Shown: positions 32,685 through 42,930, counted from the stretch's first letter. The stretch: 59,945 bases of DNA from Lachnospiraceae bacterium (GCA_017540265.1 JAFYBJ010000050.1:1-59945), one strand, 5' to 3'. Made by a program: numbers and translations. Notes: generated by a model not told the origin, from the letters alone.

Positions 32685-34319
32685 TTATCCTTCCGTGACA
32701 CCCTTATCTCCCAGGGTCACCTTAAAGAGTAACTCCCTGTAGCTTCCGTCATCCTGCTGCCTTTTTATCTTCAGCTGGACCGTGGTACCTGCACTGTAAT
32801 AACTTAATTCTTTTTGAAGTTCTTCCATGGAATCCACGGACTCACCCTCGATCTCGGTAATGAAATCGCCCTTTTCTATACCTGAAACATCAGCCGGTGA
32901 AGATCCGTTTACGGCTGCCACATATACGCCCTTTGGCAATCCGTAATACTGTACCTCTGCTGCAGTGACCGTTGCTCCGGATATACCAAGATATCCTCTG
33001 TCCTCTTCCGGCACTTCCTTCTTGGTCGTACGGCTCATAAGATTCTCTATGATAGGCTTTGCATATGATATGGGAATTGCATATCCCATTCCTTCAACGG
33101 TATTTCCGCCTATCTTGTTCGAGTTTATACCTATCACCTCACCGTTTATGTTAAGAAGCGCACCGCCCGAATTTCCCGGATTGATAGCTGCATCTGTCTG
33201 TATGAATTTTCCGTTTACTGCTGTTCCCGTAGCGGAATTATCCATGCTGAGTTCCCTGTCGAGGGCGCTTATAACACCTGTTGTTACGGACAGTCCGTAC
33301 CCCAGGGCATTTCCTATTGCTATAGCCGGCTCCCCTATCTTTAACTGATCGGAATCACCGATCTTTGCTATGGTTATCTCATCCAGTGTTTCTTCAGAAA
33401 GATCTGATTTCTTTACAGCTATGACAGCCAGATCCATCTCTTCATTCATGCCCTTTACAAGCGCTTCAGCCGAGCTGTCATCTATAAAGGTAACTAAAAG
33501 ATCGTCATTATTCTCTATAACATGGTAGTTAGTTACGATAACCAGCTCATTATCATTTTCACCTATTATGATGCCTGAACCGCTTGACTGCCCTTTTTCC
33601 GCAAAATAATAATAATTGACAGTCATATTATTGGTTATCTTCACCGCAGAAGGTATAACATCCGCAACCATGGCGCTCACATCGGATACCACTGTATTTG
33701 TCGTCCCCGTTATAAGTCCGTTGTTTGCCGCGCTGCCGGTAGTGGAAGACGAAGCCGTTTCTGTGCTTTCCTCCTTTTCCTTAGAAGGGTTCTTTGAAGG
33801 CTTTTCCGGCCTGTCTTCTTTGGAAGTCGCAGATGACGCGGAATAAGAAGGTTCAAACCACCCCTGTTCTATTCCGGCCTGTCTTAATCCCATAAAACCA
33901 CCTGCTGCTGCCAGGCCAAATACAAGCCCCAGCGCACATGCAGAAACTGCCTTTTTAAAGAATCCCGGGCCCTTGTTCTGCCCTGCAGCTTTCTTATCCT
34001 TTTTATTCGTCTTTGCACCTGCCGTGGCGGCAGTTTTTGCGCCCATATTTCCGGCTGTATTGGCTGAACCCGCCTGTGAACCATAGCTTCCCTGATTATA
34101 GGTATAATTCTGATGATATGTATTATAACTTGGGCCAGGCTGCCTGTAGCCTAATCCGTTTCCATATGAGCCGCTTCCTGTGCCTGCAGATGTCCCTGCC
34201 GCACCGGGTCCCGACGTATTTCCATAATAGGAGCCCGCTGCATTGCCGCTCCCATAAGTATTTAAACCTGACACTCCCTGTCCGTTTCCCGTATTTGTTC
34301 TGTTCTCTTCTTCGTACAT
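32685..34319 (-). CDS. HtrA/DegP-type trypsin-like serine protease with PDZ domain
   Basis: A 544-residue membrane-anchored protease for damaged extracytoplasmic proteins. The N-terminal 95 residues are glycine-, serine-, tyrosine- and asparagine-rich and of low complexity, followed by a lysine-rich stretch and one membrane helix (about 123-146), then a disordered linker. The trypsin-like domain has the triad H266 (TNYHVIEN), D296 (EEMDLAVI) and S384 (NPGNSGGAL). A single PDZ domain fills about 450-540. The start at 34319 is chosen because AAAGGAG lies nine bases upstream; the frame could extend to 34370 but lacks a ribosome site there. It lies beside the glycan locus but has its own terminator. 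Confidence 0.92.
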   Translation of the reverse strand: MYEEENRTNTGNGQGVSGLNTYGSGNAAGSYYGNTSGPGAAGTSAGTGSGSYGNGLGYRQPGPSYNTYHQNYTYNQGSYGSQAGSANTAGNMGAKTAATAGAKTNKKDKKAAGQNKGPGFFKKAVSACALGLVFGLAAAGGFMGLRQAGIEQGWFEPSYSASSATSKEDRPEKPSKNPSKEKEESTETASSSTTGSAANNGLITGTTNTVVSDVSAMVADVIPSAVKITNNMTVNYYYFAEKGQSSGSGIIIGENDNELVIVTNYHVIENNDDLLVTFIDDSSAEALVKGMNEEMDLAVIAVKKSDLSEETLDEITIAKIGDSDQLKIGEPAIAIGNALGYGLSVTTGVISALDRELSMDNSATGTAVNGKFIQTDAAINPGNSGGALLNINGEVIGINSNKIGGNTVEGMGYAIPISYAKPIIENLMSRTTKKEVPEEDRGYLGISGATVTAAEVQYYGLPKGVYVAAVNGSSPADVSGIEKGDFITEIEGESVDSMEELQKELSYYSAGTTVQLKIKRQQDDGSYRELLFKVTLGDKGVTEG

Positions 34320-34404
34320 ATGAACTTTCTCCTTTCCGGAAAGCCTCATACTTTCCTGTCTGCAATACATATTCTAAACACGTATTGTGACGGAATTGTG
34401 TTTT

Positions 34405-35358
34405 TCAGTTGCTTAAATTGTGAAAATATTCTCTATTTCCGCAAAGCTTAAGTACCAGCCATTCCGGCAGCTTCTCATATGATCTGCCCAGTCTGAATCC
34501 GGCATATTTGCTTAAATTGATAAAAAACATCTTCGGGATCTCATGTGCTTTTTTCTTTTTTATATAAAAGCGTATCATCCTCTTTAACAGCCTCATCCCC
34601 TCTTTTTCAGAAGAAACATCCGAAAATGTATCCTTAAACACGGCATGAGAAACGCCCTGGTCAAAGCTCCTTTTAAAATATTGCTTCACGGAGTAATCGT
34701 GTGAATGGATCACCCTTGCCGAGGGTACGTACGCTATATGACGGCCGGAATCTATGAGCTTTCTGGCATAGACCATGTCCTCATTGAAAATAACATGATC
34801 TTCAAATCCACCCAGTTCCTCGTAAACCTTCTTTAAATGCATCGCGCAGACATCCGAACAGAAGAATGCCTTTATACCCATGGTTTCTATATCCTCTGAG
34901 CCCTTTATGCAGCCTTCCCCGGGATAGTTAAAACACCTTGATGCCGCCTCATATACGGATGAAGATCTTCCGGGGAGCTGTCTGGCATAGCTGCTTTCCG
35001 CTCTCCCCTCTTCGATCGGGCGAAGCAGCTCCTCTGAAAGTCTGCTGTCGGCAGGCAGGGCATCATCCGTCATGCAGAGCACGCATTCCGCTTCAGACAG
35101 CCTTATGCCCATATCCCTTGTCGCGCCATGGTCAAACTCTTCCCTGCTTATATGTATGACATTAACGTCATCATATTTTTTTTCCGGAGTCTCCTCACCA
35201 AAAAACTCCTCATAATATTCCTTTCCGGTATTAATGAGGAGTATATGCTCCGGCAGCCTTCTCTGTCTGTGAAGCCTGTCCAGTATTTTATTTAATTTCT
35301 CATCCGGTCTGTATACCGGGATCACAACATCATATGTGAGCAGTTTTCTAATACGCAT
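34405..35358 (-). CDS. family 2 glycosyltransferase, rhamnosyltransferase-like
   Basis: A 317-residue GT2 enzyme. It begins with VVIPVYRPDEKLNKIL, then HISREEFDHGATRDMGI, a motif typical of rhamnosyltransferases, and the acidic motif MTDDALPAD. FNEDMVYARKLIDSG matches the ED catalytic-base segment. Its GATR motif and the dTDP-rhamnose genes upstream fit transfer of rhamnose, by inference. It overlaps the upstream initiating transferase by 11 bases and is the last gene of the polysaccharide locus. Confidence 0.85.
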   Translation of the reverse strand: MRIRKLLTYDVVIPVYRPDEKLNKILDRLHRQRRLPEHILLINTGKEYYEEFFGEETPEKKYDDVNVIHISREEFDHGATRDMGIRLSEAECVLCMTDDALPADSRLSEELLRPIEEGRAESSYARQLPGRSSSVYEAASRCFNYPGEGCIKGSEDIETMGIKAFFCSDVCAMHLKKVYEELGGFEDHVIFNEDMVYARKLIDSGRHIAYVPSARVIHSHDYSVKQYFKRSFDQGVSHAVFKDTFSDVSSEKEGMRLLKRMIRFYIKKKKAHEIPKMFFINLSKYAGFRLGRSYEKLPEWLVLKLCGNREYFHNLSN

Positions 35359-36760
35359 TTTTATTAATAAAACCCTTGAAAACAGTTAAAAACATTATCT
35401 TGATATCAAAACCCGGAGTCCAGTTCTCGATATAATAAATATCATGTTCAATACGTTTCCTTATGGATGTATCACCCCTGTATCCGTTTATCTGAGCCCA
35501 GCCCGTAAGTCCCGGCCTTACCTGATGCTTTATCATATAGCGGGGTATCTCTTCCCTGAATTTTTCAACAAACTGTGGTCTCTCCGGTCTGGGGCCCACA
35601 AGCGACATATCGCCTTTAAGTATATTGAAAAGCTGCGGAAGCTCGTCTAAGCTCGTATGTCTTAAGAACCTGCCTATACCTGTCACTCTGGGATCACCTT
35701 TTTTAGTCCATCCCTGTTTTTCATCCTCTTTACTCTGCTGTCTCATTGTCCTGAATTTATACATCATAAAAGGCTTATTGTGACGCCCTACCCTTTCCTG
35801 TCTGAATATAGCCGGGCCACCGTCCGAAACATGAATGGCGATGGCTGATACAAGCATCACAGGTGAAAAGATTATGATCAGGATAAGTGAGAACACAAGA
35901 TCCATGCTTCTCTTTAAGAACATATTCAGGGTATTTGTTAAAGGAACATGCCTGATATTTACAACAGTCAGACCTCCAAGATCCTCTATATAAGGATTTG
36001 AAGGGATCACGCTGTTATAATCCGGTATGAATTTTGTATGAACTCCCGACTTTTCACATGAATTCACTATCTCTTCCAGGCGCCCGTAATCCTTAAGGTC
36101 AAGTGTAACGCCTATCTCATCCAGTTTATTATCCGGAAGCACCATATCAAGATTATCAAGAGCTCCTATGACCTTGGCGCCCCTGTATGATGTCCCCACA
36201 GGTATCCTGTCATCAAGAATACCTCTCACAACATCCCCCCACTGGGGATTCTCATTTATCCTGTCTATATATTTCTCGGTTGCCCTCGAATATCCCACAA
36301 GAAGGACATATTTTGTATTATACCCGCTCTTTCTTACAGCTCTCAGCACAGCCCTTAAGGAAAGACGCCCCGCTGATTCCAAAGCAACTGATATGAAGTA
36401 GAAGTATCCCATCATGATACGTGATACATCGGATACTTTAAAAATATATATGCATGCGAATATGGCAGCCAGCCCTATGCTGTTTGCCCTGAACACATTA
36501 AATATCTCTTTTCTTATACCGGAATAACGGATCGAATTATACAGCCCTGAACTGTAATAGATTATCAGATACCCCGGGATTATATAATAGAGAAATGAAA
36601 AATAAGTCTCCTTTGAAAGAACGCCGTAGATCATTCCCGGCTCCTCCGGAGGAGTCAATACAAATTTCAGATACCAGGCTGCAACATAAGCCAAAGCTAT
36701 GAGCACCCCGTCAATCACGATATGAAGCTGATTTAATGTTCTCTGGTTATCCCTTATCAT
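35348..36760 (-). CDS. polyprenyl-phosphate glycosyl-1-phosphate transferase (WbaP/ExoY type)
   Basis: A 470-residue initiating enzyme that places the first sugar-1-phosphate on undecaprenyl phosphate. Four N-terminal membrane helices (about 10-30, 48-70, 88-106 and 112-130) lead to a CoA-binding-like Rossmann domain (YVLLVGYSRATEKYI), then a fifth helix (about 280-305) and the catalytic domain with MYKFRTMR, DPRVTGIGRFLR, DELPQLFNILKGDMSLVGPRP and RPGLTGWAQINGYRG. All these are hallmarks of the bacterial sugar transferase family. The sugar is not deducible. Confidence 0.93.
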   Translation of the reverse strand: MIRDNQRTLNQLHIVIDGVLIALAYVAAWYLKFVLTPPEEPGMIYGVLSKETYFSFLYYIIPGYLIIYYSSGLYNSIRYSGIRKEIFNVFRANSIGLAAIFACIYIFKVSDVSRIMMGYFYFISVALESAGRLSLRAVLRAVRKSGYNTKYVLLVGYSRATEKYIDRINENPQWGDVVRGILDDRIPVGTSYRGAKVIGALDNLDMVLPDNKLDEIGVTLDLKDYGRLEEIVNSCEKSGVHTKFIPDYNSVIPSNPYIEDLGGLTVVNIRHVPLTNTLNMFLKRSMDLVFSLILIIIFSPVMLVSAIAIHVSDGGPAIFRQERVGRHNKPFMMYKFRTMRQQSKEDEKQGWTKKGDPRVTGIGRFLRHTSLDELPQLFNILKGDMSLVGPRPERPQFVEKFREEIPRYMIKHQVRPGLTGWAQINGYRGDTSIRKRIEHDIYYIENWTPGFDIKIMFLTVFKGFINKNAY

Positions 36761-36775
36761 GACGCTTACGTTATT

Positions 36776-37783
36776 CTATCTTATTACAAGCGATGCGGCA
36801 AGGGACGGAAGTTTTAAGCATGATACCAGAAGTTCTCCCTCGATCTGTACTATCCTGATAAACGGAATATGTGAAAAATCAACCCTTGCAGCTTTCCCTT
36901 CTGTTCTGCAGAGCTTTATCCCTTCAAGTATTCCGTTAATATAAGTCTTTCCAAGTCCTTTTAACGTGAAAAATACTGTTTTGGCGCATATTCCCCAAAG
37001 TATGAGATTAAAGTTAAGTATTATCTGCCAGACAGGCATGTTTTTCCATATAAGATATATGCTGTTTCTTGATGAAAGACTCACCTTGAAATCATTATGC
37101 CTTGAACCTGAGCTGCCCGAGCCTGCATGAAGCACCTGCGCTCCCGGGACAAAAATATTTCTGAAACCATGAAGCCTTGCCCTGTATCCCAGATCAACAT
37201 CTTCAAGATAAGCAAAATGATTTTCATCAAAACCGCCAAGCGCCGTCAGCTCTTTTTTTCTGTATATTGCAGCTCCGGCACAGGCACTGAATACTTCTTT
37301 CTTTCTTACAAAGAATTTTGCATCCTTCTTCTTTGCCTCTGAAAAAGCAAAGCCGAAAGCAGTATATGTATCCCCGCAGTCATCACATACATGAGGGTCA
37401 TTTATATCGAGCATCTTTGCCGATGCCGAAAAAACACTTTCATCTCTTATGATCGCCTTATACAGATTTTCCACAAAATGTGTCCCGCATACGGTATCGT
37501 TGTTTAATAAGATCACATACGGAGCGCCTGCCGCCTTTATACCTTCATTTACGGATGCTGCAAACCCCTTATTTTCATGTCTTATTATAAACCTGATCGT
37601 CGGATATCCGCCTTCTTTTCTGCAGGCGTATCTTGCCCTTAAGGCTGAGCCGTCTGTCGAACCGTCATCAACAACTATTACCTCAAAATTCTTAAAACTC
37701 TGTCCTTTAAGAGAATGCAGACATTTTTTCAGAAATCTTTCCCCATTATAATTTGGGATGATAACACTGACCAAAAAACTCAT
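36776..37783 (-). CDS. family 2 glycosyltransferase
   Basis: A 335-residue enzyme with VSVIIPNYNGERFL, VVDDGSTDGSALRA, the ILLNNDT donor motif, and FDENHFAYLEDVDLGYRARL with its ED base, typical of the rhamnosyl/galactofuranosyl GT2 group. A hydrophobic stretch at about 235-265 may contact the membrane. The start at 37783 is chosen because AGAGG lies six bases upstream and it sits one base beyond the stop of the previous gene; the open frame could extend to 37825. Confidence 0.87.
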   Translation of the reverse strand: MSFLVSVIIPNYNGERFLKKCLHSLKGQSFKNFEVIVVDDGSTDGSALRARYACRKEGGYPTIRFIIRHENKGFAASVNEGIKAAGAPYVILLNNDTVCGTHFVENLYKAIIRDESVFSASAKMLDINDPHVCDDCGDTYTAFGFAFSEAKKKDAKFFVRKKEVFSACAGAAIYRKKELTALGGFDENHFAYLEDVDLGYRARLHGFRNIFVPGAQVLHAGSGSSGSRHNDFKVSLSSRNSIYLIWKNMPVWQIILNFNLILWGICAKTVFFTLKGLGKTYINGILEGIKLCRTEGKAARVDFSHIPFIRIVQIEGELLVSCLKLPSLAASLVIR

Positions 37784-37784
37784 T

Positions 37785-39098
37785 TTACGCCTCTTTTCTC
37801 TGTCCCGGATCATAAAGCAGCACATAGCCTTTATCTGTCAGTTTCCCGGACAATTCCAGACTCATTTTCATGATCTCATCTTCAGACAGATCTTTGGTTT
37901 CCGGCTTTTCCAAACCTGATGAGGGCGAAAGCAGCATATTTCTGATGTCACCTGCCTCTGTCCTTTGAAGGACAGCAGCCACATTACGCGGACCGCAATA
38001 CCCTTCCTTAAGCCCCTCATATATTATGCTTCCGTCGGCCTTCATCGCGCCGCCGCAGATCTTCCCTTTATCGAACACCGGTCCAAATACCGCACCGACA
38101 TCCGGCCGTTTTGAAAAAAAATCTTCTCCGTAATCTGCTTTATAAAATCCCAGGTGTTCCGAATGCTCAACCGGGATTTCTGTCTCCTCTTTATTTATCT
38201 TGGTAAGATAACGCTTAAGCGCCTCTGCAGCAGCAGTCTTCCCCGCCTCATATGCATAAAGCTTATTATACGGATCCTCTGATGTTGAAGAAGCATTGCT
38301 GCGCCAGTGATAGGCAACTCCGGGTGCATGCAGTATAAGCTTCTCAAGCTTCCCGTCATTCATCGCCTTTTCAAAACATCTTAGAGCCAGATCATAATCC
38401 TGTGCTCCGTCAAATTCATGCCTAAGTCCCAGCTCTTTTATGACATCCGTCCTGTATACCGCAAGATGGCAAATGTAATTGTTCGTAAAGAGCATGTCGG
38501 GGTCCGGCCCCTTTTTTATATTTGGTTCAAAATAATTAAAAGCAAACTGATCACACTTATCCTCATCAGTATAAACAAGATAAGGGAGTATATCATTATC
38601 CTCTATTGCCTTCCTCACATTATAAAGTGCATCTTTTGTAAGTATGTCATCATGATCCAGGAGGGCAGTATACATCGATGAAGAATACTTTAATGCCTCG
38701 TTTGTGTTCTCCGCGATCCCTTTATTCCCGGGCAGCTTTATATATCTGATAAAATCATATTCCTTACTGAATTCGCCTACAGTCTTTTTTACCCTGTCGC
38801 TTTCGGATGCATCGGCTATCAGAAGCTCATCGGCGCATGATGTCTGTTCCGCAACAGAAAGAATAAGATCCTGAAGAAAGAGCTCATCCGTCTCATATGC
38901 CGGTACCGCAATGCTTATCGTTATATGATCGTTGAAAACATATTCCCTCTGTTTTTTTTGCTCATCAGGAGAAGGCTCTTCATAGGCATATTTTTTACGT
39001 CTCTCGGAAAGCCTCTCGGACGCAGCAAGATAAGCAGCGTGAACGCCGTTCTTTTTTGCATATCTGATGGTTTTTTTTATGTCGTTAACAAATGCCAT
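37785..39098 (-). CDS. family 2 glycosyltransferase
   Basis: A 437-residue protein with a basic N-terminal helix, then ISIAVPAYETDELFLQDLI, LLDHDDILTKDALY (the DxDD metal motif) and DGAQDYDLALRC. The C-terminal 150 residues form a separate domain. It closely resembles in layout the first GT domain of the 655-residue enzyme at 40963, suggesting duplication. It lies after the phosphoglucomutase terminator, so it may need its own promoter or read-through. Confidence 0.85.
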   Translation of the reverse strand: MAFVNDIKKTIRYAKKNGVHAAYLAASERLSERRKKYAYEEPSPDEQKKQREYVFNDHITISIAVPAYETDELFLQDLILSVAEQTSCADELLIADASESDRVKKTVGEFSKEYDFIRYIKLPGNKGIAENTNEALKYSSSMYTALLDHDDILTKDALYNVRKAIEDNDILPYLVYTDEDKCDQFAFNYFEPNIKKGPDPDMLFTNNYICHLAVYRTDVIKELGLRHEFDGAQDYDLALRCFEKAMNDGKLEKLILHAPGVAYHWRSNASSTSEDPYNKLYAYEAGKTAAAEALKRYLTKINKEETEIPVEHSEHLGFYKADYGEDFFSKRPDVGAVFGPVFDKGKICGGAMKADGSIIYEGLKEGYCGPRNVAAVLQRTEAGDIRNMLLSPSSGLEKPETKDLSEDEIMKMSLELSGKLTDKGYVLLYDPGQRKEA

Positions 39099-39106
39099 TT
39101 TTTCTT

Positions 39107-39142
39107 AAAAAGCCGGGTCACCCTTTTAAGGCTTCCCGGCTC
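39107..39142 (-). terminator. rho-independent terminator after phosphoglucomutase
   Basis: Minus-strand stem AGCCGGG (39135-39141) pairs with CCCGGCT (39111-39117), then TTTT. The 17-base loop makes it weaker than others in the window, so some read-through into the next glycosyltransferase is plausible. Confidence 0.65.
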
Positions 39143-39160
39143 TTATTCCTTCTTTTAAGA

Positions 39161-40891
39161 TCAGATATGTGCTTTCACAGCCTCTGTGAGAGCATCAAGC
39201 TTTGCAGCCGCATCATCAAGAGACGTGCCCTTGATACCCATATAGAATTTTATCTTGGGCTCGGTTCCCGAAGGACGTGCGCAGCACCATGAATCATTCT
39301 CAAGCTCGAAGTAAAGCACATTCGAAACGGGAAGCCCTGTAGTCCCCTCTTCTCCGCTCTTTAAATCCTTTGTCTTTCCGGTCTTGTAATCATAGAACTT
39401 CTCGACCTTAAGATCTCCGAATTCCGCAGGCGGATCATTTCTGAGCTTTTCCATCATCTGCGCGATCTCTTCCAGCCCTTCCTTACCCTTCTTGGTGATG
39501 GCAAGCTGGCTTTCCTTATAATAGCCGTATTTCTCATACATGGATATCATCATATCCCAAATGGTGATGCCCTGCTTCTTGCAATATGCGGCAACCTCGG
39601 CCAACATCATCACCGCAACAACGGCATCCTTATCCCTTGCATGAGTACCGGCAAGACAGCCGTATGACTCTTCAAGACCAAACACATAATTATTGGAGCC
39701 GGTCTGCTCAAAGATCTTTATCTGCTCACCTATATATTTGAAGCCTGTGAGCACGTCTATCTCTTTTACCCCGTAAGCCTTTGTTACGGCATGGGCAAGA
39801 TTTGTGGTCACTATCGTGGTAACGAAAGCAGGATCCTTGGGCATCGTGCCGTTAGCAGTGCGTTCCCTTAAGATGTACTCACCTATGAGCATGCCTGACA
39901 TATTTCCCGTAAAGGGAATATATTCTCCGGTCTTTGAATCCTTTGCATAGATTCCGAGACGGTCTGCATCGGGATCTGTCGCCATCACGATATCAGCATC
40001 CTTTTCCTTTGCAAGCTTGAGCGCAAGCTCGAAGGCTCTTGGATCCTCGGGATTAGGATAAACGAGAGTGGTGAATTCGGGATCCGGATCCTCCTGTTCC
40101 TTAACGATATAAACATTCTTAAAGCCCAGCTCTTCAAGTATCCTTCGCACAGGAACATTTCCGGTGCCATGGAAAGGCGTATAAACTATCTTTATATCAT
40201 CCGCTACAGCCTTTATCACTTCGGGATGAATGATCTGTTTCTTTAATTCAGCCATGTAGCTGTCATCTATATCGCTTCCGATCACATTATAAAGACCGGC
40301 TTTCTTTGCCTCTTCCTTATCCATGGCCTTTACCGTGCTTAAATCCGTTATCGCGTTCACCTCGGCGATGATACCGGTATCATGAGGCGGTGTAACCTGT
40401 GCGCCATCCTCCCAGTAAACCTTATATCCATTATACTCAGGGGGATTATGCGAAGCTGTGACCATAACGCCTGCTATGCATTTAAGTGTTCTGAGTGCAT
40501 AGGAAAGCTCCGGGGTGGGACGAAGTGAATCAAACACGTATGCCTTGATGCCGTTTGCATTTAAACATAATGCAGTCTCATCAGCAAATTCCGGGCTCAT
40601 CCTTCTGTTATCATAGGAGATTGCAACGCCCTTTTTCTTACCTTCCTCACCGGCATTCTTTATTATATAATTCGCAAGACCCTGGCTGGCGCGCCTTACG
40701 GTGTAAACGTTCATTCTGTTTATTCCCGCACCTATGATACCTCTAAGACCGCCTGTACCGAATTCAAGATCCTTGTAGAATCTGTCTTCCACTTCCTTCT
40801 CATCATTCCTGATGGCAAGGAGTTCTTCCTTTGTCTTTGCGTCAAAATAGTCGTTTGAAATCCATTCTTCAAAAGTTTCACGGTAACCCAT
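39161..40891 (-). CDS. pgm: alpha-phosphoglucomutase / phosphomannomutase
   Basis: A 576-residue enzyme that interconverts hexose-1- and 6-phosphates, feeding glucose-1-phosphate to RfbA and possibly mannose-1-phosphate to ManC. The phosphoserine motif is TASHNPPEYNGYKVY, the metal loop is ATDPDADRLG, and the sugar loop GLEESYG and phosphate loop RPSGTEPKIKFY are intact. The length matches the PgcA-type group in Firmicutes. The start at 40891 is chosen for GAGGAG nine bases upstream. It has its own extended -10 promoter and terminator inside the locus. Confidence 0.93.
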   Translation of the reverse strand: MGYRETFEEWISNDYFDAKTKEELLAIRNDEKEVEDRFYKDLEFGTGGLRGIIGAGINRMNVYTVRRASQGLANYIIKNAGEEGKKKGVAISYDNRRMSPEFADETALCLNANGIKAYVFDSLRPTPELSYALRTLKCIAGVMVTASHNPPEYNGYKVYWEDGAQVTPPHDTGIIAEVNAITDLSTVKAMDKEEAKKAGLYNVIGSDIDDSYMAELKKQIIHPEVIKAVADDIKIVYTPFHGTGNVPVRRILEELGFKNVYIVKEQEDPDPEFTTLVYPNPEDPRAFELALKLAKEKDADIVMATDPDADRLGIYAKDSKTGEYIPFTGNMSGMLIGEYILRERTANGTMPKDPAFVTTIVTTNLAHAVTKAYGVKEIDVLTGFKYIGEQIKIFEQTGSNNYVFGLEESYGCLAGTHARDKDAVVAVMMLAEVAAYCKKQGITIWDMMISMYEKYGYYKESQLAITKKGKEGLEEIAQMMEKLRNDPPAEFGDLKVEKFYDYKTGKTKDLKSGEEGTTGLPVSNVLYFELENDSWCCARPSGTEPKIKFYMGIKGTSLDDAAAKLDALTEAVKAHI

Positions 40892-40941
40892 AAGCTGATA
40901 CTCCTCTCTTTTTGTATGTGTCAGAACAACACAGCACACTA

Positions 40942-40947
40942 ATTATA
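40942..40947 (-). promoter_or_regulatory. extended -10 promoter of phosphoglucomutase
   Basis: Minus-strand TGA-TATAAT, about 50 bases before the start at 40891; the -35 is poorly matched. Confidence 0.55.
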
Positions 40948-40962
40948 TCACATTTTGAACAC

Positions 40963-42930
40963 TTATACTTTCAATGCAAAGTCACTTCTGTCCAAACTGA
41001 AGTTTACGTTATAGTAAGGATCTCCGCTCTCAATGAGCTGAACATACCTTTCCCTGAAATGCGCCGCCTCCGCATCATACCTTGCCGCCTTTGCGGGGTC
41101 AGGTTTTTCCACATCCGAGCCTCTGGATGCCGATTCAAAATGATAAAGCTCCGCAAACGGCGTCCATACGTTAAGATATCCTTTTTCACGCAGTCTCAGA
41201 CAGAAGTCCACATCATTTAAAGCCACTGCAAAACTCTCGTCAAGACCGCCAAGCTCATCATATTTCTTTTTCGATACCATAAGGCAGGCACCGGTCACGG
41301 CGGAGAAATTCTGGGCGTACATGAGTCTCCCCATATATCCGAAATTTGTATCCGCGCATCGGTAATGAACATGTCCCGCCGTCCTGTGAGCGCCAAGCCC
41401 TATCACAACGCCCGCATGCTGTATGGTCCTGTCTGCGTAGTAGAGTTTTGCACCCACCGCACCGACATCGGGCCTCACGGCATACATAAGCAGTTCTTCC
41501 AGCCAGTCCGGTGTTATCACTTCCATATCGTTGTTTAAAAGAAGTATGTACTCACCTTCTGCAAAGGAAACACCGAAATTGCATATTCCAGAAAAATTAA
41601 AATCACCTTCGTATGTGACCACCCGTATATTATCATTTTCCTTTGTGAGCAGGTCATAGTATTCCCTGATATCCTCTCCCGTTGAATTATTCTCAACTAT
41701 GACAAGCTCATAATTCTCATAGGTGCTCTTCTGTTTTATGGAATCTATGAGACGTTTAAGATCATCTTTATGATCCTTATTCGGTATTATTATCGATACC
41801 TTCGGGTCGTTGCATATCTCATAACGGATACGGAAAATAGTTTCAAAAGCTTTTGTACTGGATATTGAAAAATTCTTATAACCCAGGCTCTTTAAGTGTT
41901 CGGCAACTGCCCCCTTCGCGGCATCTATCGCGTAGGATTTTGCGCTTATATCCGCAGCCACCGATGCCTTATGGCTCCTCCAGTAATAAAGTATCTTCGG
42001 CACATGCACCACATGCTCTGCCTTCGCAGTAAGCCTGAGTATCATGTCGTGATCCTGACTTCCGTCAAACTGTGTCCTGAACAGCTCTGTTCCCTCAAGC
42101 AGTGTTCTTTTAAAAACACTGAAGTGACAGATATAATTATTTGCCCTCAGGTTATCGGGCGCAAAATCCGGTTTGAAATGCAGTGTGATCATATGATCTA
42201 TCGACTTGTTTCCCTTAAAGGTGGTCTCGTCGCAATAGATATAATCCGCATCTTCTTCGCATATGGCTTTCATATACTCAAACAATGCCGAAGGATGCAG
42301 CACGTCATCATGATCAAAAAGCGCTATATATTCTCCCGTGGCCATTTTCAGGCATTCATTTGTATTGCCTGATATACCCTCGTTTTTTTCGAGTTTTTTA
42401 TATACTATCCTCTTATCCTTTGAGGCATAGTCAAGGCAGCTCTTTCCCACCTCCGCATGTTCCGGATCCGACCCGTCTGCCAGGCACAGCTCCCAGTTTC
42501 CGTAAGTCTGGGAGGTAACGCTCTCTATCATCTCTTTAAGAAATCTGCCGGGAGTATTGTACAGCGGTACAAGTATGGAAAATTTAATATTCTTCGGGAA
42601 AACATAAGATTGTTCATAGTTCCGTCTTTCCTTATCCGGAAAGCTTCTTGTTCCGTGCTTTAGTCTTGCTTTTTTTTCAATGCTCTTATTTGAGAGTTTG
42701 GATGCTATTCCCTTTATGGAGCCATAGCGTCCCACGCGTCCTAAAAGCTGCTTTGTATGATGATAAACTTCCCTTAAGGGCTTTGCCGCCTTAAAGGCCC
42801 TGCTTCCCTTTATATGTGCAATACGCGCCGAAAGCTCCGCACTTTCATTCTTTGTTTTTTCAATGCGTTCGTTTAATCTTTCAGCTTTCTCTCGTTCTTT
42901 TTTATAGGCTTCCCTGTAATCCTGCTCCAT
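40963..42930 (-). CDS. tandem two-domain family 2 glycosyltransferase
   Basis: A 655-residue enzyme. Residues 1-45 form a coiled coil rich in K, E and R. GT2 domain 1 (about 110-350) has FSILVPLYNTPGRFL, ALFDHDDVLHPSAL and DGSQDHDMILRL. GT2 domain 2 (about 375-620) has VSIIIPNKDHKDDL, LLNNDMEVI, an FSAVTGACLMV segment and DESFAVALNDVDFCLRL. Two active sites suggest addition of two linkages, possibly a repeating disaccharide, by inference. No membrane helix is seen; the coiled coil may dock it to partner enzymes. Confidence 0.9.
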   Translation of the reverse strand: MEQDYREAYKKEREKAERLNERIEKTKNESAELSARIAHIKGSRAFKAAKPLREVYHHTKQLLGRVGRYGSIKGIASKLSNKSIEKKARLKHGTRSFPDKERRNYEQSYVFPKNIKFSILVPLYNTPGRFLKEMIESVTSQTYGNWELCLADGSDPEHAEVGKSCLDYASKDKRIVYKKLEKNEGISGNTNECLKMATGEYIALFDHDDVLHPSALFEYMKAICEEDADYIYCDETTFKGNKSIDHMITLHFKPDFAPDNLRANNYICHFSVFKRTLLEGTELFRTQFDGSQDHDMILRLTAKAEHVVHVPKILYYWRSHKASVAADISAKSYAIDAAKGAVAEHLKSLGYKNFSISSTKAFETIFRIRYEICNDPKVSIIIPNKDHKDDLKRLIDSIKQKSTYENYELVIVENNSTGEDIREYYDLLTKENDNIRVVTYEGDFNFSGICNFGVSFAEGEYILLLNNDMEVITPDWLEELLMYAVRPDVGAVGAKLYYADRTIQHAGVVIGLGAHRTAGHVHYRCADTNFGYMGRLMYAQNFSAVTGACLMVSKKKYDELGGLDESFAVALNDVDFCLRLREKGYLNVWTPFAELYHFESASRGSDVEKPDPAKAARYDAEAAHFRERYVQLIESGDPYYNVNFSLDRSDFALKV

